Of a stretch of 64,000 nt of DNA, positions 1 through 10,589 are shown piece by piece. Where the stretch lies: assembly GCF_005886345.1 (NCBI RefSeq), contig NZ_PNEC01000021.1, forward strand, positions 1-64,000, read 5' to 3'. Under the pieces are notes generated by a model. The model made no database searches, had not been told where the DNA came from, and was given only the letters and a program-made list of their open reading frames with translations. Source of the DNA: Pseudoalteromonas phenolica. GTDB taxonomy: Bacteria > Pseudomonadota > Gammaproteobacteria > Enterobacterales > Alteromonadaceae. Made by a program: the position numbers and the translations under genes. The stretch's first letter is position 1. Each line of letters opens with the position of its first letter.

Positions 1-38
1 TGCGCAGCTCAGGTTAATTAATAAGAAAACTTAGCGAA

Positions 39-67
39 AAAAAGCCCGAACTTAATTCGGGCTTTTT
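39..67 (-). terminator. Terminator after topA
   Basis: A 12-bp stem, AAAAAGCCCGAA pairing with TTCGGGCTTTTT, sits just past the topA stop. Read on the minus strand it ends in a T run. The A run on the other side means it can also stop transcription arriving on the plus strand from the preceding gene outside the window. Confidence 0.85.
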
Positions 68-87
68 CATTTTAAACAATTGCTAGA

Positions 88-2736
88 TTATTTAGCAGTT
101 TTCTTTTTCTTCTTCGGCTTGTCTTCTTCAACCCACTTACCGTTTTCGTAAGTTGCTTTCCAACCGGTCGCTTTGCCTTCCACTTCAGACATTACGTATT
201 GAGTTTTAGTCTTACGTGAGTAACGGACAACAGCTAAATTGCCTTCAGAATCTTTCTGTGGTGCATCAGCTAAATAATAGAATTTAGGAGAAATTCTATC
301 TCTGAACTGTTTTAACTCAGCAACCTTAGGTGCACGAGTTTCCCTCGATTTAGGGAATGTGTGCGCCGCTAAGAAAATCCCAGAAGCACCATCACGTAAC
401 ACAAAATACGCCTCAGACTTTTCACAAGGTAATTCTGGTAAATGAACAGGATCTTCTTTCGGTGGCGCTGGCTCACCGCTTTTCAGAAGTTTACGTGTAT
501 TTTTACAGTCTTCATTGGTACAACCGAAATATTTACCAAATCGACCTGACTTAAGCTGCATCTCTGAGCCACATTTATCACAGTCAATAACTGGGCCGTC
601 ATAACCTTTGATCTTAAACGTGCCTTGTTCAACGATATAACCGCTACAACCTGGGTTGTTACCACAAACATGAAGCTTACGGGTTTCATCAATTAGATAA
701 GAATCCATCGCTGTTTCACAAATTGGGCAACGTTTCATCTGCATGAGTGTTTCAGTTTCAACGTCTTCTACATCTGCCGCAACTGCTTCATCTCCAGAGA
801 CTAGGTTCATCGTTGTCGTACAACGCTCTTTCGGCGGTAAATTATAACCTGTACAGCCTAAGAAAACCCCGGTAGAAGCCGTGCGAATGCCCATCTTGCG
901 ATTACAAGTCGGACAATCAATATCAGTCTCAACCATAACGTTCTGACGCATACCGCCATTTTCTTCGTCACCACCAGCAACTTCTAACTGCTCTTTGAAA
1001 TCAGCGTAGAATTTATCAAGTACCTGAGTCCAGACACGCTCGCCTTCAGCGATGTCATCTAAACGCCCTTCCATCTTTGCGGTGAAGTCAAAGTTCATTA
1101 GGTCGTTGAAGTTCTCAACTAATCTGTCAGTAACGATCTCGCCCATTTTTTCAGCGAAGAAACGACGGTTTTCAACTCTAACATAACCGCGATCTTGAAT
1201 GGTTGAGATAATTGCTGCGTATGTTGAAGGACGACCGATTCCACGCTTTTCAAGCTCTTTTACTAAACTCGCTTCAGAGTAACGTGCCGGTGGCTTGGTA
1301 AAGTGCTGCTTAGGGTCTAAAGCCACTAGGTCAACATTATCGCCCACAGCTACCGCTGGTAGAGATTGATCTTCTTCGTTTTTCTTACGAACAGAAGGCT
1401 GTACTTTAGTCCAACCATCAAAGCGTAGTACTCGACCACGGGCTTTTAGCGTGTAATCGCCAGCACCAACTGTAATGGTTGTTAAGTCATATTCAGCAGG
1501 CGTCATTTGACAAGCTACGAATTGACGCCAAATAAGCTCATATAGCTTTTTAGCATCAGCATCAACGCCTTCTACATGACCCGATAACACATTTACATCA
1601 GATGGACGAATTGCTTCGTGTGCTTCTTGTGCATTACCTTTTGCGCTGTATTTAATCGGATTCTCTGGTAAATATTTATTACCAAAATTATCTGTGATGT
1701 AGTCACGACACATTGCAACTGCATCATTTGATAAGTTGGTCGAGTCAGTACGCATATACGTTATGTAACCAGCTTCATAAAGACGCTGCGCAAGCATCAT
1801 GGTTTTCTTAACACCATACCCTAAACGCGTACTTGCAGCCTGCTGCATCGTGGATGTGATGAATGGCGCGCTTGGCTTACTCTTACTTGGCTTTTCTTCT
1901 ACTTTAACAACGCTTAATGAAGAAGACTCGATAGTATTAACCGCCGCCATAGCTTGAGCTTCGTTTACTGGCTTAAACGCTTGACCTTGGAACTTAGTCA
2001 CCGCAAAGCGAACATCTTCAGCTTTTGTTTTTGTATCTGCGTGAATATCCCAATATTCTTCTGGAATAAATGCTTTTATCTCTCGTTCACGCTCTACAAG
2101 AAGTCTTACCGCAACCGACTGTACACGTCCCGCAGATAAACCACGAGCAACTTTCTGCCACAACAAAGGGGAAACCATAAAGCCCACGACACGGTCCAAG
2201 AAACGGCGCGCCTGTTGCGCGTAAACCATGTCTGTATTTAGTTGTCCTGGTGCTTCGAAAGCTTGTTGAATAGCATTTTTGGTGATTTCGTTGAAAACAA
2301 CGCGTTTATATTTTTCTGGCTCACCACCTATGATCTCTTCAAGGTGCCAAGCAATTGCCTCTCCCTCTCTATCCAAATCGGTTGCGAGATAGATATGGTC
2401 AGCGTTTTCTGCCAGCTTTTGAAGTTCTTGTACTACCTTTTCTTTACCAGGTAGTACTTCATAATGTGGCTCCCAGCCTTGCTCAGGATCAATGCCCATA
2501 CGAGCAACTAGATTCGCGTAATCTTTGTTCTTCTTATATATGGCTTTTTCTTCCGGAGACATTTTTCTTACTTCTGCCGGAGATTTGGTCGCTAGCCCTT
2601 TTGTTTTACCCGCACCTGAAGTCGGAAGGTCGCGAACGTGACCTACACTTGATTTAACAATGTAGTCTTTGCCTAAGTATTTATTAATTGTTTTCGCCTT
2701 TGCAGGTGACTCTACAATTACTAACGATTTGCCCAT
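88..2736 (-). CDS. topA: DNA topoisomerase I (type IA)
   Basis: Relaxes negatively supercoiled DNA by cutting one strand through a 5'-phosphotyrosine link. The N-terminus [16 protein letters not shown] opens the Toprim domain, with the acidic [12 protein letters not shown] motif near residue 120. The active-site tyrosine is in the segment [15 protein letters not shown] around residue 325. The C-terminus holds three four-cysteine zinc ribbons (CPTC...C, CPIC...C, CDKC...C) and a basic lysine-rich tail. The length of 882 residues is close to the E. coli enzyme (865). It is transcribed alone between two terminators and looks intact. Confidence 0.97.
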   Translation of the reverse strand: MGKSLVIVESPAKAKTINKYLGKDYIVKSSVGHVRDLPTSGAGKTKGLATKSPAEVRKMSPEEKAIYKKNKDYANLVARMGIDPEQGWEPHYEVLPGKEKVVQELQKLAENADHIYLATDLDREGEAIAWHLEEIIGGEPEKYKRVVFNEITKNAIQQAFEAPGQLNTDMVYAQQARRFLDRVVGFMVSPLLWQKVARGLSAGRVQSVAVRLLVEREREIKAFIPEEYWDIHADTKTKAEDVRFAVTKFQGQAFKPVNEAQAMAAVNTIESSSLSVVKVEEKPSKSKPSAPFITSTMQQAASTRLGYGVKKTMMLAQRLYEAGYITYMRTDSTNLSNDAVAMCRDYITDNFGNKYLPENPIKYSAKGNAQEAHEAIRPSDVNVLSGHVEGVDADAKKLYELIWRQFVACQMTPAEYDLTTITVGAGDYTLKARGRVLRFDGWTKVQPSVRKKNEEDQSLPAVAVGDNVDLVALDPKQHFTKPPARYSEASLVKELEKRGIGRPSTYAAIISTIQDRGYVRVENRRFFAEKMGEIVTDRLVENFNDLMNFDFTAKMEGRLDDIAEGERVWTQVLDKFYADFKEQLEVAGGDEENGGMRQNVMVETDIDCPTCNRKMGIRTASTGVFLGCTGYNLPPKERCTTTMNLVSGDEAVAADVEDVETETLMQMKRCPICETAMDSYLIDETRKLHVCGNNPGCSGYIVEQGTFKIKGYDGPVIDCDKCGSEMQLKSGRFGKYFGCTNEDCKNTRKLLKSGEPAPPKEDPVHLPELPCEKSEAYFVLRDGASGIFLAAHTFPKSRETRAPKVAELKQFRDRISPKFYYLADAPQKDSEGNLAVVRYSRKTKTQYVMSEVEGKATGWKATYENGKWVEEDKPKKKKKTAK

Positions 2737-2934
2737 AGCTGCCTATTCTGACTCATCTTGGTGTATGCCCATCGGGCGTGAATATTTATAGGTATATCTA
2801 CAAACACCTATTGTTACAAGCTTTTAATACAAAGTTTTAGCTGATTAATGAATAATTACACAGTTTTTGTTGCAATTTTAAGCAAAAATGTATCAAGCGA
2901 TATATAAGCTGCGCAATATAATGGAAACAATACA

Positions 2935-2964
2935 AAAATGCCAACCGTTAGGTTGGCATTTTTT
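2935..2964 (-). terminator. Terminator after the Ig-repeat lipoprotein gene
   Basis: AAAATGCCAACC pairs with GGTTGGCATTTT around a GTTA loop, about 10 bp beyond the stop codon of the gene to the right. The minus-strand read ends in TTTTT. It separates this gene from topA, so the two are independent units. The rest of the gap to topA (2737-2934) is AT-rich and presumably holds the topA promoter. Confidence 0.85.
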
Positions 2965-2973
2965 CAAGTGGGG

Positions 2974-5900
2974 TTAAGGGTTAGCGTCGTTTACGGTTAA
3001 TGAATAAGAGATTACCTCATTAGATCCGTCGGGTTTCGTAAACGTAAACTGTATAGACAATAAGCCAGTCTCTTGTCCGTTTGATTCTACTTCACGACTT
3101 AAATTTGCGATTGCGTAACTGGTTTCAGATTCAATATTATTAGGCACAACAGCATCACCACCAAATAAATCTAACTTCCCATTAGTTGTTACAATCTCTA
3201 TTTCTGTTCCTGCCGGTAAAGGGTTACCATTAATGTCTGAATAGAATATATACACAGGAATGCTCTCGACTCCTAAATCACCCAATGTCACCTGAGAGAT
3301 GTCACAAAATGCAGAGGTATGAGACGCTTCTAGTATCAAGTTGTTTTGAGAAGCACAATTAGCACCACCAAAAGATGAATCTACCGCAAAACGTACATAT
3401 GGCGTATCACCTGACATCACAATGCTAAATTGTTTGCGTACTTCGATTAACTCTTTTGAACAAGCCCCGGCTTCTTGAGCTGCTTCACTGCAAAGTAAAC
3501 CGTTGTATATGCCATCTTCACTATCATGTAGGCCATTATTATTTATATCCCTAAAGGTTTCATTATGTCCACCATCACTGTTCCCTGGTGCACACGGGTC
3601 ATCCGCATCTCCCTCTCTACAGGTTTGCGCATCAAAAGTGCCATTATCATTGATATCTAAGAATGCTTCAGGTAAATCAAATGCAGAATGAAACTCACCT
3701 TCGTCAAAACGGCCATTGCGATTATCTGGCCCAGGCTTATCAACGAAAGTCTCTTGCCCTTTTGCTGTTACTAAGAAACTGACTCGTCCACCACGAATAA
3801 TATTTCTATCACCATCGACTGTAGGGTAAGCTCCAATACATGGTGCAGAACTGCCAAAGTACAGGTCACACACATCTGAAATGGTATTATTCCAATCACT
3901 ACCCGAGAAAGGTGCATCACCCTGATTTCGCCAAGTTAGCGTACAAGTTGCGTCTGTGCTTTGACAATTATAAAGCTCATTAAACTGTTCTCCATCAAAT
4001 GTACCGACTACACCCGTTTCGGATTGAACGGTTGCGGTCACGCCATCACCACTTAGCTGATTAAATTGATCACCGAAGTAAATATTAATATCTACCGTTG
4101 CACCAATGTGTGTTAGAGAATTTAAATTTAACGTCACAGGTGCTGCATCGAAGCTATCTTGATCAGTCACGCCAGAGCTTAATAATATGCGCGAAGAGAC
4201 ACCCGTAATTTGCTCAGAAATAGGCACTAATACATACCCGCCAGCCGGACAGTCATCGGGACGAGGCTCAACATCACAACGATCAAATTCATCTGGCCAA
4301 CAGGTTACTTGTTGATCAGTACCTTCAACTTGGTCAATTAAGTCATCTGGAATATAACATGCTTGAACCACTAATGGTCCTGGGACAATACCTGAAGTGA
4401 CTGTGGTTTGCGCCTTACCTTCATTATCTGTACTGCTCGAGGATTGCGTTAATCCAGCAGCACCAATGCTGTCAGTGAGTCTAAAGTCGATACGCTTTTG
4501 TTTAATCGGGTTGGTGTCTTCATCTAACAGCTGGAATTCAACCACAGATAAGGTAGGCGCTCCCCCTTCACCTGGAGGCAGTGCTATAAACTGTTCAAAG
4601 TTTTCATTGGTTGTTAAGAACTTAAGCGCTTGAGCTGGTGATTCGCTCACGGTTAACTCAATTGAGTTAACAAAGTTATTACCACCTGCTTCTACCGTTG
4701 CGGTAATAGTATCTGTGATACTACAACCATTTGCTCTATAAGTAGCGGTAGCTTCACCATTTGAAGATTTTACTTGTGCATCCAGTTGCGCCTCATCATT
4801 TGCAGCACACACTGAAGAAAAGTTTACATCTGCAGGCGTTAAATATAGATTACCTTCTTCATCACGAAGCGTCGCAGTAATAACTGTACTACCACCCGCT
4901 TTAAGTTCTGTTGCACCTTCATCTAAACCATTATCTAAACTAATGACTAAATCGACTACACCTACAGAGAAGTTACTGTTGCTGGTTTCACTATCAAATG
5001 ACACAGAAACAGTACCTGCACCACCACTGTCGCCCGGCTGAAGCTTGAGCAATGCTACACCAAATTCATCAGTGAGCGCTGTGCCGCTACTTGGCAAAAT
5101 TTGGCCAATTGTAGTTGTAACATTGACGATTTCACGAGTTAAAGCTGTGCCGCTTTGTTTTGATGAGAGTTTTACAAATACTTCGGCTAACTCATTAGAA
5201 CTAATACGACTTGAATCAGAACAACCTGTCGATGGGTCATCAGGGTTTAACTCAACTGTCGAACGGTTTTCATCCCAGTCGTCATTACAGTTTGTCAAAA
5301 TACGCACATCAATGTCGTATGTACTTGTTTCTTCCCTTGGGTTACCAGAAGAATGGAAAAATGCATTTTCAGTAAAAGCAAGATTTTCTGTTTGATTGTA
5401 AGTAACAGAGAACTCACCTAAACCCGCTTCTGTGGTTGGCACTAACTCGAAGGTTGCTTGACCACTTGTATCTGTCGCAATTTTACCGTTACTAGGGCGG
5501 GTTGTCGCAATTGCATCACCTTGCACTAAAATTAATGCATTGCTGATGGGCTGGTTATTCTCAGTTAGCGTGACAGTTACATAACCGTTTGTATTTGCTG
5601 AAACCGGGTTTTCTGAGGTAATTGGTTGACCTGACTCATCGAGTACGTCCCCGACATTCAGTGTGATGCCACCTGTGCCAGTAGTGTCAAAATCTAAAGT
5701 TGCAACCAGGTCGCCGCCCTCTTTTTCAAACGTCACTGTTGCACGACCTGCGCCTTCTAAATCGTTATCAAGGAGCCTAACCGAAGCTACACCTTGGCTG
5801 TTTGTTAAAATTGAGCCTGATGAGTGATCTAAAGTAGCAAATTGATCCACTGTAAATTGCACTCGACTGTTTTGAACTGGTGAATTATTAAATAATAGTT

Positions 5901-7740
5901 GCGCTTCTAAGATTAATGGATTTGTGCCTGATAACTGGTTAGACACATTTGAATCACTCTCATTTTTTGCTACAAACACAAATTTATAAGGGTCTACATC
6001 AAACTTAGGGTTGCCATCAGTGTAATATGGCTCTACACCAACAACATCAGAATTATCGTTATGTGTATAAGTCGCTGTGAGTGCCTCAGCTCCCGTTTCA
6101 GTATTTGCCTGCAAAACTAACGTTGCACGGCCATTTGAATCAGTAACCACTCGACCATCACTTGGTACTGTCACCCCTTTTAAACCAACATCGACTGTAA
6201 TAAATTTATCGATAAGTGGCGTATTACCTTCGCTTAGTGAAATAGTCACAAATGCATCTTTATTTTCACCAATGCGATTTGCATCAGTGATCTCGTTACC
6301 ACTTGAGTCAGTAATTGAAATATCTATCGCAATACTATCTGTACTGAACCCCATTGAAAAATAGGTATCTTGAACATTTAAATCTTCTGTTGAAGGTATC
6401 TGACTTGTACCTTTATAGCTGGCAGTAATTATCCCTAAACCATTATTGGTATTAGGTCTTAGGATGAACATTGCTTCGCCATTTGACTGAGTTAGACGAC
6501 TTGTGAAATCTAGATCTCCTTGCTCTCCAGGATTAACTTCGACAATTGCACCTGGCTTTGCAATTTGATCTTCGACTACTTTCACCGTCACAATCGCTGG
6601 TTTAGCAACGCTTAGTGGGTTTGACTCATTTATGGCATTACCTTCACTATCGAGCACTGTTATGCTCATTTGGATACCACCATCACCTAAAGATGTATAA
6701 TTGAAACTCTGAATAACCTCAGTGCCAGACTGGGAAGTGAAAGTAACATTAACAATACCGCTACCTTTAACTTTGTTGGCTTTTAAAACCGTCGAAGCTT
6801 GACCATTTGCATCAGTCAGAGCAGATAACTTTTGTAATTCAGCCGTGTTGTCGCCTGTAAATTCGACTGTTTGATTACTCAGGGCTTGGCCGTTTAATGT
6901 AAGCGTTGCTTGTAATGTAATAGGTGTTGCAACACTTAAGTTTGAAAGGGACTCACCCGTTTCAGCATTAATACCTTTTAATGCAATTGCATAAATTTGC
7001 TCACCAAAAAATGGGTTGCCAAGTGTTGTAAAACTAGCAATCGATTGCTCTTCTTGATACGAAGCAATGACTTCACCTGCTCCAACTTCTTTTGTAGCTT
7101 GTATTGCTAACGCTGCAATACCTTGTGAATTTGTTTCTACTTTGGCGTTACTGTTAGTAAAAGCAAGAGTATCTAATTGAAAGTCAATGGCTTCGCCTGC
7201 GCGAGGATTACCATCAAAGAGTAACGTTGCTCGAACAAGACCTGTTTTAGATTGGCTTAAAGGATTGTCGGCACTAATTGGGTTACCTTCAATATCAACA
7301 ACCTCAGTTAAGAGTCTAAGTCCACCATCGCCCATGCCTGAATAATCTATGCTTTGTTCTAACGTACTTTCTGATAAAGACACAGAAGCTGTTATAGCAC
7401 CCGCACCTTGTTGATTTGTAGGCATGAGTTTAACTGTTGCTTTACCATTGCTATCAGTTAAAACTGAACTTGCGCCGTCAAATCGAGCATAAACATCTGT
7501 AGTGAAGTTAACGCGTGTGTTAGCAACTGCAGCACCATCATTTTTTAAGGTCGCTTCAATTGTAAGTGGCGTTTCAAGGGAAAGCTCACTGGTTTGTTCG
7601 AGAATAGTTAAGGTTAACTGATAGTCATCAGTGGAACCTCCGCCACCTCCACCATCATCTTTATCAATTGTTCCACCGCCACCACATGCAGTGACTAAAA
7701 AGGAAAACAGCAATATGCAAAACCAGCGCATTAAAGGCAT
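2974..7740 (-). CDS. Very large Ig-like-repeat lipoprotein
   Basis: A 1588-residue surface protein. The N-terminus is a lipoprotein signal with lipobox LVTAC, followed by a glycine- and aspartate-rich linker. About ten bacterial Ig-like (Big_1/invasin type) units of roughly 100-130 residues follow, most ending in a D/NSNGxA motif and a GAG/GLG-type turn. After residue 1200 the pattern changes. A segment with aspartate-rich DINDNGTFD- and DINNNGLHD-type loops looks like calcium-binding dockerin/EF-hand loops, and a final Ig-like module follows. Cysteine pairs appear only in the later part. Inferred role: adhesin or cell-surface stalk anchored by lipid. No enzymatic domain is recognised. It is monocistronic with its own terminator. 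Confidence 0.85.
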   Translation of the reverse strand: MPLMRWFCILLFSFLVTACGGGGTIDKDDGGGGGGSTDDYQLTLTILEQTSELSLETPLTIEATLKNDGAAVANTRVNFTTDVYARFDGASSVLTDSNGKATVKLMPTNQQGAGAITASVSLSESTLEQSIDYSGMGDGGLRLLTEVVDIEGNPISADNPLSQSKTGLVRATLLFDGNPRAGEAIDFQLDTLAFTNSNAKVETNSQGIAALAIQATKEVGAGEVIASYQEEQSIASFTTLGNPFFGEQIYAIALKGINAETGESLSNLSVATPITLQATLTLNGQALSNQTVEFTGDNTAELQKLSALTDANGQASTVLKANKVKGSGIVNVTFTSQSGTEVIQSFNYTSLGDGGIQMSITVLDSEGNAINESNPLSVAKPAIVTVKVVEDQIAKPGAIVEVNPGEQGDLDFTSRLTQSNGEAMFILRPNTNNGLGIITASYKGTSQIPSTEDLNVQDTYFSMGFSTDSIAIDISITDSSGNEITDANRIGENKDAFVTISLSEGNTPLIDKFITVDVGLKGVTVPSDGRVVTDSNGRATLVLQANTETGAEALTATYTHNDNSDVVGVEPYYTDGNPKFDVDPYKFVFVAKNESDSNVSNQLSGTNPLILEAQLLFNNSPVQNSRVQFTVDQFATLDHSSGSILTNSQGVASVRLLDNDLEGAGRATVTFEKEGGDLVATLDFDTTGTGGITLNVGDVLDESGQPITSENPVSANTNGYVTVTLTENNQPISNALILVQGDAIATTRPSNGKIATDTSGQATFELVPTTEAGLGEFSVTYNQTENLAFTENAFFHSSGNPREETSTYDIDVRILTNCNDDWDENRSTVELNPDDPSTGCSDSSRISSNELAEVFVKLSSKQSGTALTREIVNVTTTIGQILPSSGTALTDEFGVALLKLQPGDSGGAGTVSVSFDSETSNSNFSVGVVDLVISLDNGLDEGATELKAGGSTVITATLRDEEGNLYLTPADVNFSSVCAANDEAQLDAQVKSSNGEATATYRANGCSITDTITATVEAGGNNFVNSIELTVSESPAQALKFLTTNENFEQFIALPPGEGGAPTLSVVEFQLLDEDTNPIKQKRIDFRLTDSIGAAGLTQSSSSTDNEGKAQTTVTSGIVPGPLVVQACYIPDDLIDQVEGTDQQVTCWPDEFDRCDVEPRPDDCPAGGYVLVPISEQITGVSSRILLSSGVTDQDSFDAAPVTLNLNSLTHIGATVDINIYFGDQFNQLSGDGVTATVQSETGVVGTFDGEQFNELYNCQSTDATCTLTWRNQGDAPFSGSDWNNTISDVCDLYFGSSAPCIGAYPTVDGDRNIIRGGRVSFLVTAKGQETFVDKPGPDNRNGRFDEGEFHSAFDLPEAFLDINDNGTFDAQTCREGDADDPCAPGNSDGGHNETFRDINNNGLHDSEDGIYNGLLCSEAAQEAGACSKELIEVRKQFSIVMSGDTPYVRFAVDSSFGGANCASQNNLILEASHTSAFCDISQVTLGDLGVESIPVYIFYSDINGNPLPAGTEIEIVTTNGKLDLFGGDAVVPNNIESETSYAIANLSREVESNGQETGLLSIQFTFTKPDGSNEVISYSLTVNDANP

Positions 7741-7900
7741 TAACCTCTCTCCCTAGCTGAATTAAAATTATTATCACCTCATGTTACCTTATAAAGTGAT
7801 TAAAAATCACAACTTTTTCTTAACTATTTAACGTTTTTTTTTGGTCTCAGGGCACCATGCTAGTAGGCTATTATGAATTTAAAAAAATCTAACAATCGAT

Positions 7901-9220
7901 ATGACACAAAATAACAAGATGAGTTTAACCTCTCGCATCATGCTGGGCATGGTCGCGGGTGTTTTTTTAGGCCTGCTTTTCCAATTTATTCTTGGTGATA
8001 AAGAAGACGTTTTAATCCCTCTTGGGCTATTTGACCTAGCCGTTAAAGGCTTCTTCGTAGACGGCTTATTTCACATAGGCGGGCAAATTTTCATTGCCAG
8101 CTTAAAAATGTTGGTTGTGCCTTTAGTTTTCATTTCTTTGGTGTGTGGTACATGTAGCTTAAGCGACCCTAAAAAGTTAGGCCGTTTAGGTGGTAAATCA
8201 ATCGCACTTTACTTAACCACAACAGCTGTTGCCATTACCGTCGCAATCTCACTTGCATTATTAGTTAGCCCTGGTGTGGGTTATGACGTACCTACCGAAG
8301 CGGCATTTGATGCAAAGCAAGCACCAACGCTGACTCAAGTTATCATTAATATGTTCCCTACCAACCCAATCAATGCCATGGCAGAAGGTAACATGTTGCA
8401 AGTTATCGTATTTGCACTTTTATTTGGTATTGCAATGGCACTGAGTGGTGAGCCGGGTAAACGTATTGCTAAAGTGTTTGATGATTTAAACACGGTTGTG
8501 CTTAAGCTTGTGACTATTTTAATGAACCTAGCACCAATTGGTGTTTTCTGTTTAATGGCTAAGTTATTTACAACCATTGAAATGGGTTTAATCCTTGGTT
8601 TAGCAAAATATTTCTTTACTGTATTGGCCGCTCTATTTATTCACGCACTGATCAACTACTCTGCACTTTTAAAAGTTCTAACGGGTTTAAGCCCTGTTAC
8701 CTTCCTAACTAAGATGAAAGACGCATGTATGTTCGCATTCAGTACATCAAGCTCAAGTGCGACTATGCCAGTAACTCTCGAAACAGCCACTAAAAAGCTT
8801 GGTGCACACAACTCTGTTGCGTCTTTCACCGTGCCTCTTGGGGCGACAATTAACATGGATGGTACTGCCATCATGCAAGGTGTTGCGACTGTACTTATCG
8901 CGCAAGTTTTCGCTGTTGATTTAACAATTAGTGATTACCTAATGGTTATCCTAACCGCTACACTTGCTTCTGTGGGTACTGCAGGTGTGCCTGGTGTGGG
9001 TCTTATCATGCTTGCAATGGTACTTAACCAAGTAGGTCTGCCAGTTGAAGGTATTGCTATCATCATGGGTGTTGACCGACTGCTTGATATGACGCGCACA
9101 GCAGTAAATGTAACGGGCGACTGTATGGTAACGTGTGTTGTTGCCAAGTCTGAAAACGAGTTCGATACACATGTTTTCAATGATCCAAACGCTGCTAAAA
9201 ATTTAGAAAAACTAGATTAA
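7901..9220 (+). CDS. Dicarboxylate/amino acid:cation symporter (DAACS family)
   Basis: Inner-membrane secondary transporter that takes up dicarboxylates or acidic amino acids with Na+ or H+. The family signatures are clear: the serine-rich re-entrant loop STSSSSATMPVTL near residue 285, then GATINMDGTAIMQG, and the C-terminal DRLLDMTRTAVNVTGD segment. Eight or more hydrophobic segments are visible, and the length (439) is normal for the GltP/GltT/DctA group. Substrate cannot be told from sequence alone. It diverges from the Ig-repeat lipoprotein gene, with 160 bp between them holding both promoters, and has its own terminator. Confidence 0.92.
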   Translation: MTQNNKMSLTSRIMLGMVAGVFLGLLFQFILGDKEDVLIPLGLFDLAVKGFFVDGLFHIGGQIFIASLKMLVVPLVFISLVCGTCSLSDPKKLGRLGGKSIALYLTTTAVAITVAISLALLVSPGVGYDVPTEAAFDAKQAPTLTQVIINMFPTNPINAMAEGNMLQVIVFALLFGIAMALSGEPGKRIAKVFDDLNTVVLKLVTILMNLAPIGVFCLMAKLFTTIEMGLILGLAKYFFTVLAALFIHALINYSALLKVLTGLSPVTFLTKMKDACMFAFSTSSSSATMPVTLETATKKLGAHNSVASFTVPLGATINMDGTAIMQGVATVLIAQVFAVDLTISDYLMVILTATLASVGTAGVPGVGLIMLAMVLNQVGLPVEGIAIIMGVDRLLDMTRTAVNVTGDCMVTCVVAKSENEFDTHVFNDPNAAKNLEKLD

Positions 9221-9227
9221 GCCTCGC

Positions 9228-9258
9228 AAGCCCCAGTATTTTAATTGCTGGGGCTTTT
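9228..9258 (+). terminator. Terminator after the DAACS symporter
   Basis: AAGCCCCAG pairs with CTGGGGCTT across an 11-base AT-rich loop and is followed by TT. It lies 8 bp after the symporter stop codon. Confidence 0.85.
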
Positions 9259-9406
9259 AGCTCCCTTGGGCAAGCAACTGCCTTTTAATTTATAACCCCC
9301 ACCAAAAACCTGTTCAATTCATAACCAGTTCAGATTCAAGGCGTATCATACTCACCTAAGATTTATACGTTGTTACATATTAAGTCTTGTTTTTTATTTG
9401 GGTCAC

Positions 9407-9427
9407 CCATAAATTGAAGTTATGGGT
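9407..9427. repeat. Small dyad upstream of secreted protein gene
   Basis: CCCATAA and TTATGGG form a 7-bp inverted repeat with a 7-base centre, about 30 bp before the start of the small secreted protein. It could be an operator or a 5' UTR hairpin. No known consensus is recognised. The rest of the 9259-9454 gap shows nothing else clear. Confidence 0.4.
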
Positions 9428-9454
9428 TTATTAGAGTGTTAAATACGGTGAAGT

Positions 9455-9730
9455 ATGAACATAATTAAGATATTTACGCTTCTTTGCGTTTTCAGCTTAG
9501 TTAATGTCTCGACCGCGCAAGCTGCCGAGCACGACACTCTTTTGTCTGTAAATTCTGTGGCGATAGATCAAGATAATGTTAATGTCATCGACGATCTAGA
9601 CGACACCATTATTTCTTCAGCAGATATAATCAAAGGCCCGATAAACCACTCTGAGTTTGTTCTTTCAATTTCTGCTACTACAGTACAAATTGAGTTTTCA
9701 CCAATAAGAGCACCACCTATCAAAAATTAA
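9455..9730 (+). CDS. Small secreted protein of unknown function
   Basis: A 91-residue protein not recognised as a named family. It begins with a clear Sec signal peptide (MNIIKIFTLLCVFSLVNVS, likely cut after AQA at about residue 23). The mature part of some 68 residues is acidic, with a DQDNVNVIDDLDDT stretch and a short proline-containing end. It has no cysteines in the mature region. It is followed after 42 bp by the CBS-domain gene and could share its transcript, since no terminator is seen between them. Function is unknown; exported periplasmic location is inferred from the signal peptide only. Confidence 0.65.
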   Translation: MNIIKIFTLLCVFSLVNVSTAQAAEHDTLLSVNSVAIDQDNVNVIDDLDDTIISSADIIKGPINHSEFVLSISATTVQIEFSPIRAPPIKN

Positions 9731-9772
9731 TATCGAACTTTCGTGCTTATTAATTTTTTAAAGAGGTGACTC

Positions 9773-10369
9773 ATGAACGCATTTACACCATTAGAAACAC
9801 AAACTGCATCTAACTTAACTTTTGCTCCTGTTAAATTTGCTAACACATATAATCAATTAATTGATGAAAATGAACCGGCTTTGCAGCTAATGCATAACCT
9901 TGTGCTTAACCCAATTCAGCATATTGAAATAGATACGCGTCTTGATGAGGTAGAGCTAATACTTAACAAAACACATCATAAAATGAGTTTTGTTATTGAT
10001 GCCAAAGATAAAATAGTTGGCCTAATTTCAAATGCCAGACTAGGTAGCCGTCATATATTAGCGACCGCAGACAGACTAAATTGCCATCGTAAAGAGCTCA
10101 CAATTGGCGATGTTATGTTACCAATCAATACGCTACAACAAACTAATTTGAAGCAAGTTGAGCACTCAACCGTTGGCAGTATAACCAAAACCATGGAACA
10201 AACAGGCTCAGAGTTCTTGCTTGTGACTGATGACACACAAAGCAATTTTATCGGCTATTTTGGGTTGATTGATTTAGCAAAAGTGGTTGGCTTAAATTTG
10301 TACACAGTGAAGCGTGCAAATAAATTCAGTGACATTGTAGATACCCTACTTCATCACACAGAGATTTGA
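9773..10369 (+). CDS. CBS-domain protein
   Basis: A 198-residue soluble protein with two CBS motifs and no attached catalytic or membrane domain. The first motif spans roughly residues 40-110 (PIQHIEIDTRLDEVE ... SFVIDAKDKIVGLIS) and the second residues 115-180 (IGDVMLPINTLQQ ... FLLVTDDTQSNFIGYFGLIDLAKVVG). CBS pairs usually bind adenosine nucleotides and regulate a partner. Here the partner is not apparent. A strong ribosome site (AAAGAGGTG, 7 bp before ATG) supports the start. A terminator follows closely. Confidence 0.85.
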   Translation: MNAFTPLETQTASNLTFAPVKFANTYNQLIDENEPALQLMHNLVLNPIQHIEIDTRLDEVELILNKTHHKMSFVIDAKDKIVGLISNARLGSRHILATADRLNCHRKELTIGDVMLPINTLQQTNLKQVEHSTVGSITKTMEQTGSEFLLVTDDTQSNFIGYFGLIDLAKVVGLNLYTVKRANKFSDIVDTLLHHTEI

Positions 10370-10406
10370 TTTACCCATTATCCCAAAGTAATGTAAGTTA
10401 AAGTAC

Positions 10407-10430
10407 AAAGCGCCGAATGGCGCTTTTTTT
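10407..10430 (+). terminator. Terminator after CBS-domain gene
   Basis: AAAGCGCC and GGCGCTTT pair around a GAAT tetraloop and run into seven T residues. A typical intrinsic terminator, 37 bp after the CBS gene. Confidence 0.92.
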
Positions 10431-10589
10431 GTGTCTAAATGCTAGTTGCTAATTTTACGTAAAATTAAATTTTACACCTGAAGATGTATTTATATGAACA
10501 CTTTAGTAGTTTGAAAATAAACTAGCTTGAAAGTTAGAATGTAAGCTCTAAACTTATTTTTGTAAGGCAATATAAATAAAGGATTTATA

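Noticed and set aside
10451..10466. AATTTTACGTAAAATT perfect palindrome
   Set aside because: AT-rich and in an AT-rich gap; such palindromes occur by chance and no repeated use was seen nearby.
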